Assembly (NCBI GenBank): GCA_963811625.1
Contig: CAWERS010000001.1
Span: 62,001-126,000 of the forward strand
Source of the DNA: AC-56 sp963811625
Lineage (GTDB): Bacteria; Actinomycetota; Thermoleophilia; Solirubrobacterales; 70-9
Reading direction: 5' to 3'
DNA length: 64,000 nt
In this document: in pieces, positions 17,384-25,889 of the stretch
How positions within the stretch are numbered: the stretch's first letter is position 1
How the letters are laid out: each line of letters begins with the position of its first letter
Made by a program: the position numbers and the translations under genes
The notes under the pieces: generated by a model
The model's input: only the letters and a program-made list of their open reading frames with translations
Told to the model about the DNA's origin: nothing
The model's database searches: none

Positions 17384-18454
17384 ATGACCGACTTCCTGGT
17401 CAAGCGCGACGATCTGCGCGACTGCCGGATCGCCGAGTCGGAGCCGCCGGAGGTCGGGCCCGGCGAGGCGCTCCTGCGGGTCGACACCTTCGGCCTCACC
17501 GCCAACAACGTCACCTACGCGGTGATGGGGGAGGCGATGTCCTACTGGAACTTCTTCCCCGCCGAGGACGGCTGGGGCCGGGTGCCGATGTGGGGGTTCG
17601 CCGAGGTCGAGCGCTCGGAGACGGCCGGGGTCGAGCCCGGCACCCGCCTGTACGGCTACCTGCCGCCGTCCTCGCACCTGGTGGTGGCGCCGGCCGACGT
17701 CGGCGAGCGCGGCTTCGTCGACACGCAGCCACACCGGGCCGAGCTTCCCTCCGCCTACCACCGCTATCTGGCCGCGGGCACCGACCCCTTCTACCGGGAT
17801 GACACCGAGGACATCCAGATGCTGCTTCGCCCGCTCTTCTTCACCTCGTTCTTGATCGACGACCAGCTCGCCGACGACGGCCTGATCAGCCGGGGGCCGA
17901 TCCTGATCTCGAGCGCCTCCAGCAAGACCGCGATCGCCGCCGCCTTCATGCTCGCCCAGCGCGAGGGGGTGGAGCTGATCGCGCTCACCTCACCGCGGAG
18001 CGCCGAGTTCGTCGACGGCCTCGAGATCTACGACCGCACCGTCACCTACGACGCGATCGGCTCGCTGGAGCCGGGCCCCGCCACCTACGTCGACGTCTCC
18101 GGCGACGGCGAGGTCCGCCGCGCCGTCCACGAGCGCTTCGGCGACCAGCTCGCCCACAGCATGGCGGTCGGGCTCACCCACTGGGAGGAGCTCGGCGCCG
18201 GCGGCGAGGGCGAGCTTCCGGGGCCGACGCCGACCCTGTTCTTCGCCCCCGACCGGGTCGTGAAGCGCTCCGCCGACTGGGGCCAGGCAGGGCTCGAGCA
18301 GCGGGTGGCCGAGGCCTGGCACCCGTTCTGCGAGTGGATCGGCGGCTGGCTCGAGGTCGTCCACGGCCGCGGCTTCGAGGCCGTGGATCGCGCCTACCTC
18401 GAGGTGCTCGAGGGCGACGTGGAGCCGAAGACGGCCCACGTGCTGAAGCTCTGA
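17384..18454 (+). CDS. DUF2855-family protein
   Basis: The 356-residue protein matches the DUF2855 pattern. A GroES-like start (VGPGEALLRVDTFGLTANNV, TYAVMGEAMSYWNFFPAEDG) is followed by a Rossmann-like part (ILISSASSKTAIAAAFMLAQ) and VALIALTS-like turns. It resembles the alcohol dehydrogenase/quinone reductase superfamily but lacks zinc ligands in the usual places. It follows the secreted pair by 22 bases, has GAAAGGA ahead of ATG 17384, and may be in the same operon. Substrate unknown. Confidence 0.78.
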   Translation: MTDFLVKRDDLRDCRIAESEPPEVGPGEALLRVDTFGLTANNVTYAVMGEAMSYWNFFPAEDGWGRVPMWGFAEVERSETAGVEPGTRLYGYLPPSSHLVVAPADVGERGFVDTQPHRAELPSAYHRYLAAGTDPFYRDDTEDIQMLLRPLFFTSFLIDDQLADDGLISRGPILISSASSKTAIAAAFMLAQREGVELIALTSPRSAEFVDGLEIYDRTVTYDAIGSLEPGPATYVDVSGDGEVRRAVHERFGDQLAHSMAVGLTHWEELGAGGEGELPGPTPTLFFAPDRVVKRSADWGQAGLEQRVAEAWHPFCEWIGGWLEVVHGRGFEAVDRAYLEVLEGDVEPKTAHVLKL

Positions 18455-18464
18455 ATTAGCCGAG

Positions 18465-18836
18465 TCAGCCCGCCTCCATGTTCTTGGTCACCACCTCCAT
18501 GGTGCGGCCGAGCTCCTCGCTGGGGCTGAACTCGATCACCTCGGTGCCGGCGTAGAGGATCGGCGTATGGCCGGGACCGACGTAGTACGCGTCGCCCTGC
18601 TCGAAGACCTCCTCCTGATCTCCGGAGCGAAAGGCGACCTTGCCCTTGACCACGTAGCCCATGTGCTCGCACTGGCACTCGTCGTCGGGCAGCCCCTTGA
18701 AGAAGGGGGACAGGTCGGCGTCCTGCGTGTAGGTCTCAAAGCCGACGCTCCAGCCACCTTCGAAGTGCTCGAAGTGACCTTCGTAGCCTTCGACCGTCTC
18801 GTGCTCGGATGCGGTTTCCTTCGATGCCTTCGGCAC
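18465..18836 (-). CDS. Cupin-domain protein
   Basis: A 123-residue single cupin. Cupin motif 1 appears as CQCEHMGYVVKGKVAFRSGD and motif 2 as EQGDAYYVGPGHTPILYAGT, with His residues that could bind a metal. The start is GTG 18836 with GGAGG at a good distance (sequence GGAGGTAGAGA before it). Cupins include many small-molecule enzymes and regulators; no substrate is evident. It is tandem with the SnoaL-like gene that follows on the minus strand. Confidence 0.8.
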   Translation of the reverse strand: MPKASKETASEHETVEGYEGHFEHFEGGWSVGFETYTQDADLSPFFKGLPDDECQCEHMGYVVKGKVAFRSGDQEEVFEQGDAYYVGPGHTPILYAGTEVIEFSPSEELGRTMEVVTKNMEAG

Positions 18837-18919
18837 TCTCTACCTCCTGTTCGGGGTCCTGTTCGGGTTTGGTGAACTCTCTCCGCTGTGACGCAGTTGT
18901 CAAGCGGACTCGAGGCTCG

Positions 18920-19288
18920 TTACTTCGGGTCGCCGGACTCGATGTGGTGCTCCCGCACGATCCGGCCGTCCCCCAGCTCGAGCATGGCATTGGCGACGAC
19001 CCTCCGACCACCCGGGAACTCGCAGGTGACGGTGGCGGCGGCGCGATCGCCTGACGACACCGCATGCTCAACCGTCGCCCTGACGCCGGCCGCGGCGCAG
19101 TGCTCGAACATGCCCTTGAACAGCTCCTTGCCGTGCCGAACGCGAGGCGAGCTCGGCGTGTTGTCGCGGTCCACCTGGATCAGCTCGACGTCGTCGGCGT
19201 ACAGGGCGAGCAGGGCCCCGATGTCCCACTCCTCGTAGCCGCGGCGAAAGGCTTCGAGATCGAACGACGTGCTGGTCTTGATGGTCAT
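18920..19288 (-). CDS. SnoaL-like protein, MerR-divergent
   Basis: A 122-residue protein starting MTIKTSTSFDLEAFRRGYEE. ATG 19288 has GGAGGT ahead of it. The segments WDIGALLALYADDVELIQVD, VRHGKELFKGMFEHCAAAGV and VTCEFPGGRRVVANAMLELG are typical of SnoaL-like/NTF2-fold proteins. It is transcribed away from a MerR regulator, with a perfect dyad between the two, so its expression may be controlled by that regulator. The cupin gene follows on the same strand. Confidence 0.75.
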   Translation of the reverse strand: MTIKTSTSFDLEAFRRGYEEWDIGALLALYADDVELIQVDRDNTPSSPRVRHGKELFKGMFEHCAAAGVRATVEHAVSSGDRAAATVTCEFPGGRRVVANAMLELGDGRIVREHHIESGDPK

Positions 19289-19340
19289 TTCTACCTCCGT
19301 GGGTTTGTGTGGATTTGACCGTTCGCGGGCTACCATGGCC

Positions 19341-19358
19341 CTTGAACCGTGGTTCAAG
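19341..19358. promoter_or_regulatory. Dyad between SnoaL-like and MerR genes
   Basis: A dyad with perfect arms CTTGAACC and GGTTCAAG separated by GT. It lies between divergent genes, one encoding a MerR regulator. On the minus strand a TTGAAC box is followed 19 bases later by TAGCCC, close to the long-spacer promoters used by MerR proteins. The match to a -10 box is weak. Confidence 0.55.
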
Positions 19359-19376
19359 TCAAGGGCTGATCCGAAA

Positions 19377-19850
19377 ATGGACGGACTCCCGGAGCTGACA
19401 ATCGGCGAAGTGGCGCAGCGCGCCGGAGTGGCGACGTCCTCAATCCGCTACTACGAGCGGATCGGCCTTCTCCCGGAGCCCGATCGCGTGGGAGGCCAGC
19501 GACGCTACGACGCGGAGGTGCTCGGCAAGCTGGGGTTCATCGGCGTCGCCCAGAGCGCCGGATTCAAGCTGCGCGAGATCAAGGAGCTGCTGGAAGGTGT
19601 CGAGGGCGCAGACGGCCTCGGCGATCAGATGCGCTCGCTGTCAGCTCAGAAGCTGGGTGAGGTCGAGGCTCTCCTCGAACGCACCAAGGCGATGAAGGGG
19701 TGGCTCGAGGTGGCGCAGGAGTGTGGCTGCGCGACGCCGGAGGAGTGCGCGCTTTTCCCCGCTCCCGGGGAGGAGCTTGGGGGCGACTTCGCTCTCCAGG
19801 TTGTGCGGGTGGAGGGCAAGGACTGTCGACGTCCTCCCGTCCACGGTTGA
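19377..19850 (+). CDS. MerR-family regulator with C-terminal cysteine cluster
   Basis: The 157-residue protein has the MerR winged helix (LTIGEVAQRAGVATSSIRYY, then ERIGLLPEPDRVGGQRRYDA) and a long dimerisation helix. The C-terminus carries CGCATPEECALF and a further GKDCRR, a pattern seen in MerR regulators that may sense a metal or redox change through thiols. Start ATG 19377 is preferred over upstream options because it directly precedes the winged helix. It is divergent from the SnoaL-like gene, with an 18-base dyad upstream. Confidence 0.82.
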   Translation: MDGLPELTIGEVAQRAGVATSSIRYYERIGLLPEPDRVGGQRRYDAEVLGKLGFIGVAQSAGFKLREIKELLEGVEGADGLGDQMRSLSAQKLGEVEALLERTKAMKGWLEVAQECGCATPEECALFPAPGEELGGDFALQVVRVEGKDCRRPPVHG

Positions 19851-19863
19851 AAGGCGACCCTCC

Positions 19864-20730
19864 TCAGAGCGCCGCGTCGGCGAGCAGGCCGACCTGGGCC
19901 GGGTCCGGCGAACAGGGGAAGTAGATCAGCTCGTCGATCCCGGCCTTCGCGTAGTCCTCGCGGTAGCGCTGGACCCCTTCCGCGTCGATCGCAGCTCTCT
20001 GGGCGACGTAGTCGGCACCCGCCTCGCCGGTGAACCCGTAGTAGCGCTTCAGGTAGAGGTCGGCCGCCTCCCGGGCGCCCTCGCCGAGGGCGAAGTAGCA
20101 GAGCGCCATCACGCGTGGTGTGTCCTTGCGGCCGGCGTCCGACCATGCCTGCTTCACCAACCCCACTAGCGGCGCCGTGTCCTCGGGCGCCGAGCCGCCG
20201 ACCGTGAAGCCGTCGGCGAAGCGCGCCGCCCGGCGGGCCGAGGCCTCGACGTAGCCGCCGACCAGGAGCTCGGGGCCTCCTTCGCGGGCCGGCGGCGGTC
20301 CGATCCCGCCGTCGAAGCCGCGCTTCTCGCCGGCCCAGATCTGCTTCATCTCGGCCAGCAGCTCGTCCATCCGGCGCCCGCGGCGCTCGAACGGGATCCC
20401 GGCTGCGTTGAAGTCGTCGTCGCGCCCGCCGATCCCCAGGCCCAGCGTCAGTCGCCCGTTGGAGATCGCATCGAGGGTGGCCGCCTGCTTGGCGAGCAGC
20501 GCGCCGTTGCCGCGAAGCGGCGCCAGCAGCACGTCGGTGACCAGGCGGATTCTCTCCGTGACCGCCGCGGCCGCGCCCAGGGCGACCATCGGCTCGAAGC
20601 CCGGAAAGACGAACCGGTCGATCGTCCCCAACGAGTGAAAGCCCCGCTCCTCGGCCGCCCGCGCCCAGTCCAGGAGCTGCTCGCGGGTCCTGCCGGGGAT
20701 GGTCGCCGGGAGTCCGATGCCGATGTCCAC
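19864..20730 (-). CDS. LLM-class flavin/F420-dependent oxidoreductase
   Basis: The 288-residue protein is a bacterial luciferase-like TIM barrel. It starts VDIGIGLPATIPGRTREQLL, has FVFPGFEPMVALGAAAAVTE, then DAISNGRLTLGLGIGGRDDD and FADGFTVGGSAPED. Family members use FMN or F420 on varied substrates. GTG 20730 with AAGGAGG five bases upstream sets the start; the frame upstream is shadow. It is divergent from the toxin-antitoxin remnant. Confidence 0.82.
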   Translation of the reverse strand: MDIGIGLPATIPGRTREQLLDWARAAEERGFHSLGTIDRFVFPGFEPMVALGAAAAVTERIRLVTDVLLAPLRGNGALLAKQAATLDAISNGRLTLGLGIGGRDDDFNAAGIPFERRGRRMDELLAEMKQIWAGEKRGFDGGIGPPPAREGGPELLVGGYVEASARRAARFADGFTVGGSAPEDTAPLVGLVKQAWSDAGRKDTPRVMALCYFALGEGAREAADLYLKRYYGFTGEAGADYVAQRAAIDAEGVQRYREDYAKAGIDELIYFPCSPDPAQVGLLADAAL

Positions 20731-20805
20731 GAGCGCCTCCTTGGGATGGGTCGACGAAGCAGCGAATGCTAGTCGCCGCCAGAGCTCGCGCTCGCAGAAC
20801 AGCAT

Positions 20806-21011
20806 GATCGAGCGCCGACGGCGGAGCTTTGCGACGCCGCCTGCCCGTGCCGGTCTCGAGCGCGGGTGACGAGCTGGCGGCCCTGGAGCGCGAGGGACTC
20901 GTCCGGGTGGGCGCGATGAAGCTCCCGAAGGGCTTTCTCGATGCCCCGAGGCCCAGGGCCAGCGCCAGTGCCACCGAGGCGTTGCTCGAGGAGCGTCGCG
21001 AGGGCCGCTAG
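20806..21011 (+). pseudogene. Antitoxin remnant (Phd/VapB-like C-terminal part)
   Basis: The open frame (20829-21011) gives LAALEREGLVRVGAMKLPKG and SATEALLEERREGR, which match the C-terminal neutralising region of Phd/VapB-like antitoxins. A DNA-binding start would be expected upstream but a stop lies in the frame near 20804 and no recognisable N-terminal part is found. It ends six bases before the toxin start codon, as a TA operon would. It is most likely a decayed or truncated antitoxin. Confidence 0.5.
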
Positions 21012-21017
21012 TCGCTG

Positions 21018-21445
21018 ATGCGGTTCTGGGATCATCGGCGATCGTCCCGTTGCTCTCCTCGGAGGGCTCCTCGAAGCAGGCCCGCGGGCTGCTGCGTGAG
21101 GATCCGGCGATGGTCGTCTGGTGGGGGAGCCGAGTCGAATGCACGTCGGCCGTTCGTCGCCTCGAGCGCCGGGGGCAGCTCGATGCGGCCGGCGCGCGAC
21201 AAGCGGTGGCGCTGCTGGATCAGCTCGCCGGCTCCTGGTCGGAGCTGCTCCCGAGCGACGGGATCCGGGCCGAGGCCGAGCGGGCGCTGGCCGTGCATGC
21301 GCTGAGCGTCGCCGATGCCCTCCAGCTCGCCTCGGCGCTCACCTGGCGACGCGAGCGGGCGCGCCCCGCAGACGTCGTCTGCCTGGCCGAGCGCCTTCGT
21401 GACGCCGCCGCCCGGGAGGGGTTCGCCCTGCTGCCGAGCGGGTGA
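21018..21445 (+). pseudogene. PIN-domain toxin (VapC-like), frameshifted near its start
   Basis: ATG 21018 gives MRFWD, the usual VapC-like opening with the first catalytic Asp. The following residues of the PIN domain lie in another frame: SSAIVPLLSSEGSSKQARGL, then VECTSAVRRLERRGQLDAAG and SVADALQLASALTWRRERAR. One missing base just after 21032 links MRFWD to SSAIVPLL. PIN toxins cleave RNA and are paired with small antitoxins; a matching antitoxin remnant lies upstream. The toxin seems inactive or the assembly has an indel. Confidence 0.7.
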
Positions 21446-21497
21446 GCGGGGCTCACCCGGCCCGGGCGGCGGCCGCGATCGGCGCTACGGTGCGTCT

Positions 21498-21728
21498 ATG
21501 AACATCGGTCCGCTCGAGGTCGTGATCGTGGTCTTGGTCCTGCTGCTGATCTTCGGCGGGCGGCGGATCCCGGAGCTCGGACGCGCGCTCGGGACCGGGT
21601 TTCATGACCTGCGCGAGCACGTCGGCCGAAAGCCGCCGAAGGACCGCAAGCTCGACGGCGGCGGGGAGGCCCCGCGGCCCTCGTCCCCCGAGCGGGTCGA
21701 GAACGAGGAGACCGCGAAGCACCCCTGA
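21498..21728 (+). CDS. tatA: Twin-arginine translocase TatA/TatE family protein
   Basis: A 76-residue protein with a short N-terminal membrane helix (GPLEVVIVVLVLLLIFGG), the hinge GGRRIPELGRALG and an amphipathic helix continuing to FHDLREHV. The tail is charged. TatA multimers form the pore for folded Tat substrates. At least one candidate substrate is nearby: the amine oxidase with an SRRRLIG motif. Start ATG 21498 is at the family start; the longer frame is shadow. Confidence 0.85.
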   Translation: MNIGPLEVVIVVLVLLLIFGGRRIPELGRALGTGFHDLREHVGRKPPKDRKLDGGGEAPRPSSPERVENEETAKHP

Positions 21729-21745
21729 GCCGGCGTTGCGCCGGC
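21729..21745. terminator. Hairpin between convergent tatA and SnoaL-like gene
   Basis: Arms GCCGGCG and CGCCGGC with a three-base loop TTG, just after the tatA stop and before the end of the convergent gene. No T run follows. It may act as a bidirectional terminator. Confidence 0.45.
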
Positions 21746-21755
21746 CGTGGCCGAA

Positions 21756-22193
21756 CTAGCTTGTGGCCGAAGCCGCGGCGGCCTCGGGAACCGCCCCGAT
21801 GTCGCGCATGAAGGTCAGCGTGTCCCACTGGGACCAGCTCTCGGCGCACTTGCCGCCCTCGTAGCGGTCGATCGTGATCCCGCGCACGGGATCGCCCCTC
21901 TCGTGGGTGGGCTGAAGGCCCATCATCTCGTTCTCGAAGGTGCCCTGGGCGCTCCAGCGGTAGATCACCTTGTCGCCCGCGTCGACGATGTCCTCGATCG
22001 TGCAGTGCAGATCGGGGAACGCGGCGCGGTAGCCGGCGATCGACTGCTTGGCCCCCTCGGCGTCCTGGTCGCCGAGCATCGGGTCGTGGTCGACGAAGCC
22101 CTCGGCGACGATCTCGTCGATCACCTCGAGGTTGCCCTGGTTGAAGGCCTCGTCGATGAACCGTCGCGAGCTGGCAACGTTCTCTGCGGACAT
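21756..22193 (-). CDS. SnoaL-like/ester cyclase-family protein
   Basis: The 145-residue protein has NVASSRRFIDEAFNQGNLEV, VDHDPMLGDQDAEGAKQSIA and FPDLHCTIEDIVDAGDKVIY, the standard pattern of SnoaL-like polyketide cyclase/ester cyclase proteins. A WSQWD segment lies near the end. It is probably cytosolic, with no substrate known. The gene upstream on the same strand is an amine oxidase. Confidence 0.78.
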   Translation of the reverse strand: MSAENVASSRRFIDEAFNQGNLEVIDEIVAEGFVDHDPMLGDQDAEGAKQSIAGYRAAFPDLHCTIEDIVDAGDKVIYRWSAQGTFENEMMGLQPTHERGDPVRGITIDRYEGGKCAESWSQWDTLTFMRDIGAVPEAAAASATS

Positions 22194-22263
22194 GGCTCGC
22201 TCTCCTCCTGGTGGCTTGCCGACCGAGCCTACGCCCGCCGGCCCCGCCGCGCAAGCCCCGCGT

Positions 22264-23748
22264 TCAGAGCTCGGCCAGGACCTCGTCGGCGGCCCGCTCG
22301 CCGGAGCGAACGGCGCCGTCCATGTAGCCGTTCCAGTAGGTCGAGGTCTCGGTCCCGGCCCAGTGGATCCGCCCCACGGGACGGCGAATCGCGCGCCCGT
22401 ACGCGAGCAGGGTCCCGGGCCCGGCGATCGCCACCGGGCAGCCGCGGGTCCAGGTCTCCTGCGACCAGTTGGTCTCGAAGTACTGCTTCGGGTGCCCGGC
22501 TCGGGGCCCGAAGTACTTCTTGAAGTTGGCCAGCACCGCCGCCTTGCGGTTGGCCTTGGTCATGCGCTGGAACTTGCGCGCCTCGTCGCCGCCGATGAAC
22601 CCGAACACGACCCCCCTTGAACCGTCCGGCGGGGAGTCGTCGAAGGTGACGTTGGCCGGGCCCTCGAACGAGACGACCTGGCCGTTCAGCCCCTTGTCGC
22701 GCCACCACGGCTCCGCGTAGACGGCCGTCGCCTTGATCAGCGTTCCCTGTGGCAGGCGCTGGGTGAGCTGGTCGCGGTTCGCCGGCAGCCGCGGCGTGTA
22801 CTCGATCCTCCCGGCGAGGGTCGGCGGGATGGCGACGATCGCGCGCTTGGCCCGGACGAGCAGCTTCGCGGACTGAACGTTCACCCGCCCGTTGCCCTGG
22901 CCGATGTGCTGGACCGGCGAGTTCAGCACCACCCGGTGGCCGAGCACGTGGGCCATCTTCAACGGGATCCGCTGGGTGCCGCCGAAGAAGCGCCACATCT
23001 GGGCCCCGTCGCGGGTGTTGAAGTTGCGCTCGAAGGTCCCCGGGTGGGTCTCGTCGCCCGAGGCGGCGATGTAGAACAGGGTGAAGAGCAGCGACAGCTC
23101 GCGCGGCTCGGCGCCGAAGATCGGCCGGGTCGCCACCGAGACCAGCTTGCGGAAGTTGGGGTTGGCGCTGTTGTCTTCGACCCAGCTGGCCAGGGTCTCG
23201 TCGTCCCAGTCGCCTGCGTTCGGGGACGACCACGGCGCGTTCACCGGCACCTGGGTCGCCATCTGGTCGAGCTCCAGGATCGCCGGGATCAGGTCGGGAA
23301 GGATGGTCGGGTCCGGGGGCGCGGTGCCGAGGGGCCCGGAGTCGCTGTAGGTGCTGCGCTGCCCCTGGGCGTTGACGTAGACGTTGTCGCCGTCCTCGAA
23401 GGTGGGGAACTTGTGGACCTTGAACTCCTGCGCCAGGTTGAGGATGCGGTTCTGGGTCGGCCCGACGAAGGTCGCCCCCGTCTCCGTGATCTCACCACCG
23501 CCGATCGCGCGGTTGAAGGCCCGGCCGCCGACCCGGTCGCGGGCCTCGAGCACGACCACCGAGTGGCCCGCCTGCTTGATCCGTAGCGCCGCGGTCAGGC
23601 CCGCGAACCCGGCCCCTACCACGACCACGTCGGCGGTTCGCTCCGACCCCGCCGCGCCCACCCCGGGGACCCGCCCCAGAAGCGCTCCCAGGCCGGCTGC
23701 GGTCCCGACCCCGATCAGGCGGCGGCGGCTGATCGCTTGCTCGGACAT
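22264..23748 (-). CDS. Secreted flavin monoamine oxidase
   Basis: The 494-residue protein has a Tat-type signal (SRRRLIGVGTAAGLG), then the FAD-binding Rossmann motif VVVVGAGFAGLTAALRIKQA and the downstream EARDRVGGRAF. The flavin amine oxidase end reads GRIHWAGTETSTYWNGYMDG AV. It oxidises amines and is exported folded with FAD, consistent with the Tat motif and a tatA gene 0.6 kb away. ATG 23748 has AAGGAGG upstream. Substrate unknown. Confidence 0.87.
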   Translation of the reverse strand: MSEQAISRRRLIGVGTAAGLGALLGRVPGVGAAGSERTADVVVVGAGFAGLTAALRIKQAGHSVVVLEARDRVGGRAFNRAIGGGEITETGATFVGPTQNRILNLAQEFKVHKFPTFEDGDNVYVNAQGQRSTYSDSGPLGTAPPDPTILPDLIPAILELDQMATQVPVNAPWSSPNAGDWDDETLASWVEDNSANPNFRKLVSVATRPIFGAEPRELSLLFTLFYIAASGDETHPGTFERNFNTRDGAQMWRFFGGTQRIPLKMAHVLGHRVVLNSPVQHIGQGNGRVNVQSAKLLVRAKRAIVAIPPTLAGRIEYTPRLPANRDQLTQRLPQGTLIKATAVYAEPWWRDKGLNGQVVSFEGPANVTFDDSPPDGSRGVVFGFIGGDEARKFQRMTKANRKAAVLANFKKYFGPRAGHPKQYFETNWSQETWTRGCPVAIAGPGTLLAYGRAIRRPVGRIHWAGTETSTYWNGYMDGAVRSGERAADEVLAEL

Positions 23749-23860
23749 CCGTTTCCTCCTTGCTCGCTGCGGTTTGCTGAAGGATGACGGGGATCGCCTC
23801 CGCGTGCGCCGGCGCCAACCGGCGCATGGCGACGATCTCGCTGTTAGACATGGTGCCCTG

Positions 23861-25813
23861 ATGAAGGGAAGGAGGCTCGGCGCGCTCGGCGCGCTCGCAG
23901 CGATGGCTGTGCTGGCGGCCACCATGCCGGCGACGGCATCCGCCGCCTGGCAGCCGGGGCCGGAGCAGTACGGGGTCGGCCAGCGGCTGAACGTTCCGGT
24001 GACCATGGACGACGGCACCGTGCTTCGCGCCGACGTCTACTACCCGACCAACCTGCAAAACGGCGCCGCGGCCAATGGCCCCTTCCCGGTGATCCTCACC
24101 CAGACGCCCTACGGCAAGGGCTCGGGCTCGGCGGCCAGCTTCCCGGGCGGCGAGCAGCTCGCCGGGCTCAGCGGCACCAGCCCCTACCTGGTCAAGCGCG
24201 GCTACATCGACGTGATCGCCGACGTGCGCGGCACCGGGGCCTCGGAGGGGTCGTGGGGGCTGTTCGACCCAGTCCAGGGCGAGGACGGCGCCCACCTGGT
24301 CCGGTGGGCCGCGAAGCTCGCCCACTCGAACGGCAAGGTGGGAACGCTCGGCGCCTCCTACCTGGGCATCGTGCAGCTGTTCACGGCCGCCAACCTCGGG
24401 CCCGGCTCGCCGCTGAAGGCGATGCTCCCGATCATCTCCGCCAACGACGTCTATCGCGACACCGCCTTCGACGGCGGCCTGCTCGACACCGAGTTCGGCG
24501 GCATCTTCCTCGGCCTCACCGGGGGGCTGAACCTGATCCAGCCGCTGCTCGAGAGCTTCGTCCAGCAGCCCGCCAACGGCAACCTGCTCCAGGTGCTCGC
24601 CCAGCACATCGGCGGGCTGCTCGCCTTCCACGCCTCGCTGATCGCCAACGTCGAGACGGACGGCGACCAGGCCTACGACCAGGCATACTGGCGCGCCCGC
24701 CGTCCGCGCTCCTTCCTTCGGACGATCGTCCGAAACCGGGTCCCCGCCTTCCTGGTCGGCGGCTGGTTCGACCTCTTCCAGCGTGGCGAGCCGCTCAACT
24801 ACGCCGACCTCCAGAACCTGTCGGCGGGGCGGGGAGTGGGGCTGCCGATGAAGGCCGGCCAGCCCGCAACCGGCCGCTACCAGCTGATGATGGGCCCCTG
24901 GTACCACGTCACCACCGGCGAGGGGATCGACATCAACCGGCTCGAGCTGGCCTGGTTCGACCGCTGGCTGAAGGGCAAGGCGACCGGGATCGACAAGACC
25001 AAGACCCCGCTCCACCTCTACCAACTCGGGTCGGGCAAGTGGCTCGACGCCTCGCGCTACCCGCTCGAGGGCGCCACCCCGCGGACCTACTACCTGCGGC
25101 CCGGGAAGGCGCTGGCGCCGGCCAAGCCGGGCGCCGCCGGCGGCTCGGATAACGTCGTGTGGACCGGCCTCTCCAGCCCCTGCGGGCTGTCGACCGAGCA
25201 GTGGGGGGCCGGGCTGCTTCAGCTGATCCTCGAGCAGGCGGGTGGCTCCGATCCCTGCGCGGGCGAGGACTCGACCACCCAGGTGGGCCCGGGGGCGGTC
25301 ACCTACACGACCCAGCCGTTCGCCAAGCCGCAGGCGCTCGCCGGGCCGATCGCCGCCACCCTGTATGCGACCTCGACCCGCCCCGACGCCGAGTTCGTGG
25401 TCACGCTCGAGGACGTGGCTCCGAACGGGAGCTCGAGGCCGCTGACCGCCGGGGCGCTGCTGGGCTCGTTCCGAAAGCTGGACTCGGGCCAGACCTGGAA
25501 GGCACCCGACGGCAGGCCGCTGCTCCCGTACCACCCCTATACGCGGGCGTCGGTGCAGCCGGTGCCGACCTCGGGGACGACCCGCTTCGACGTCGAGGTG
25601 CGCCCGACCTTCGCCAAGCTGGCCGCCGGGCACCGGCTGCGGGTGACGATCAGCACCTCCGACGTCCCGCACCTGGTCCCCTCGCCACCCCAGATCGCCA
25701 ACCTCGCCGGCGGGGTCTACGGGATCCAGCACCACGCCGCCGCGGCCTCCTACCTGGAGCTTCCGCTTGCCCCGGCCGGGTCCTTCACCACCCAGTGCCG
25801 GATCTGCCGGTGA
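23861..25813 (+). CDS. Secreted CocE/NonD-family hydrolase
   Basis: The 650-residue protein has a signal peptide (ALGALAAMAVLAATMPATASA), then VPVTMDDGTVLRADVYYPTN and the nucleophile elbow GASYLG (Ser166). RGTGASEGSWGLF and FLVGGWFDLFQRG with an MGPWYH block fit the X-Pro dipeptidyl-peptidase/CocE family, and the C-terminal jelly-roll is present (RLRVTISTSDVPH). These hydrolases cleave acyl or prolyl bonds; the substrate is unknown. Start ATG 23861. It is divergent from the amine oxidase, with about 110 bases between. Confidence 0.85.
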   Translation: MKGRRLGALGALAAMAVLAATMPATASAAWQPGPEQYGVGQRLNVPVTMDDGTVLRADVYYPTNLQNGAAANGPFPVILTQTPYGKGSGSAASFPGGEQLAGLSGTSPYLVKRGYIDVIADVRGTGASEGSWGLFDPVQGEDGAHLVRWAAKLAHSNGKVGTLGASYLGIVQLFTAANLGPGSPLKAMLPIISANDVYRDTAFDGGLLDTEFGGIFLGLTGGLNLIQPLLESFVQQPANGNLLQVLAQHIGGLLAFHASLIANVETDGDQAYDQAYWRARRPRSFLRTIVRNRVPAFLVGGWFDLFQRGEPLNYADLQNLSAGRGVGLPMKAGQPATGRYQLMMGPWYHVTTGEGIDINRLELAWFDRWLKGKATGIDKTKTPLHLYQLGSGKWLDASRYPLEGATPRTYYLRPGKALAPAKPGAAGGSDNVVWTGLSSPCGLSTEQWGAGLLQLILEQAGGSDPCAGEDSTTQVGPGAVTYTTQPFAKPQALAGPIAATLYATSTRPDAEFVVTLEDVAPNGSSRPLTAGALLGSFRKLDSGQTWKAPDGRPLLPYHPYTRASVQPVPTSGTTRFDVEVRPTFAKLAAGHRLRVTISTSDVPHLVPSPPQIANLAGGVYGIQHHAAAASYLELPLAPAGSFTTQCRICR

Positions 25814-25824
25814 GCCCTCTCCCT

Positions 25825-25876
25825 CACCGGTGGTCGAATTGCGCTCGTTCGCTCGGGTGCGATTCGGCCACCGGTG
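25825..25876. terminator. Hairpin 1 between convergent genes
   Basis: A long inverted repeat with 15-base arms starting CACCGGTGGTCGAAT and ending ATTCGGCCACCGGTG, with a single G-U pair. It lies after the CocE-like gene. There is no T run. A related hairpin follows. Confidence 0.5.
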
Positions 25877-25889
25877 GTGGCGAAGCACA

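Noticed and set aside
23492..25888. A 798-residue open frame on the minus strand
   Set aside because: Antisense to the CocE-like gene and amine oxidase start, with no domain; shadow frame.
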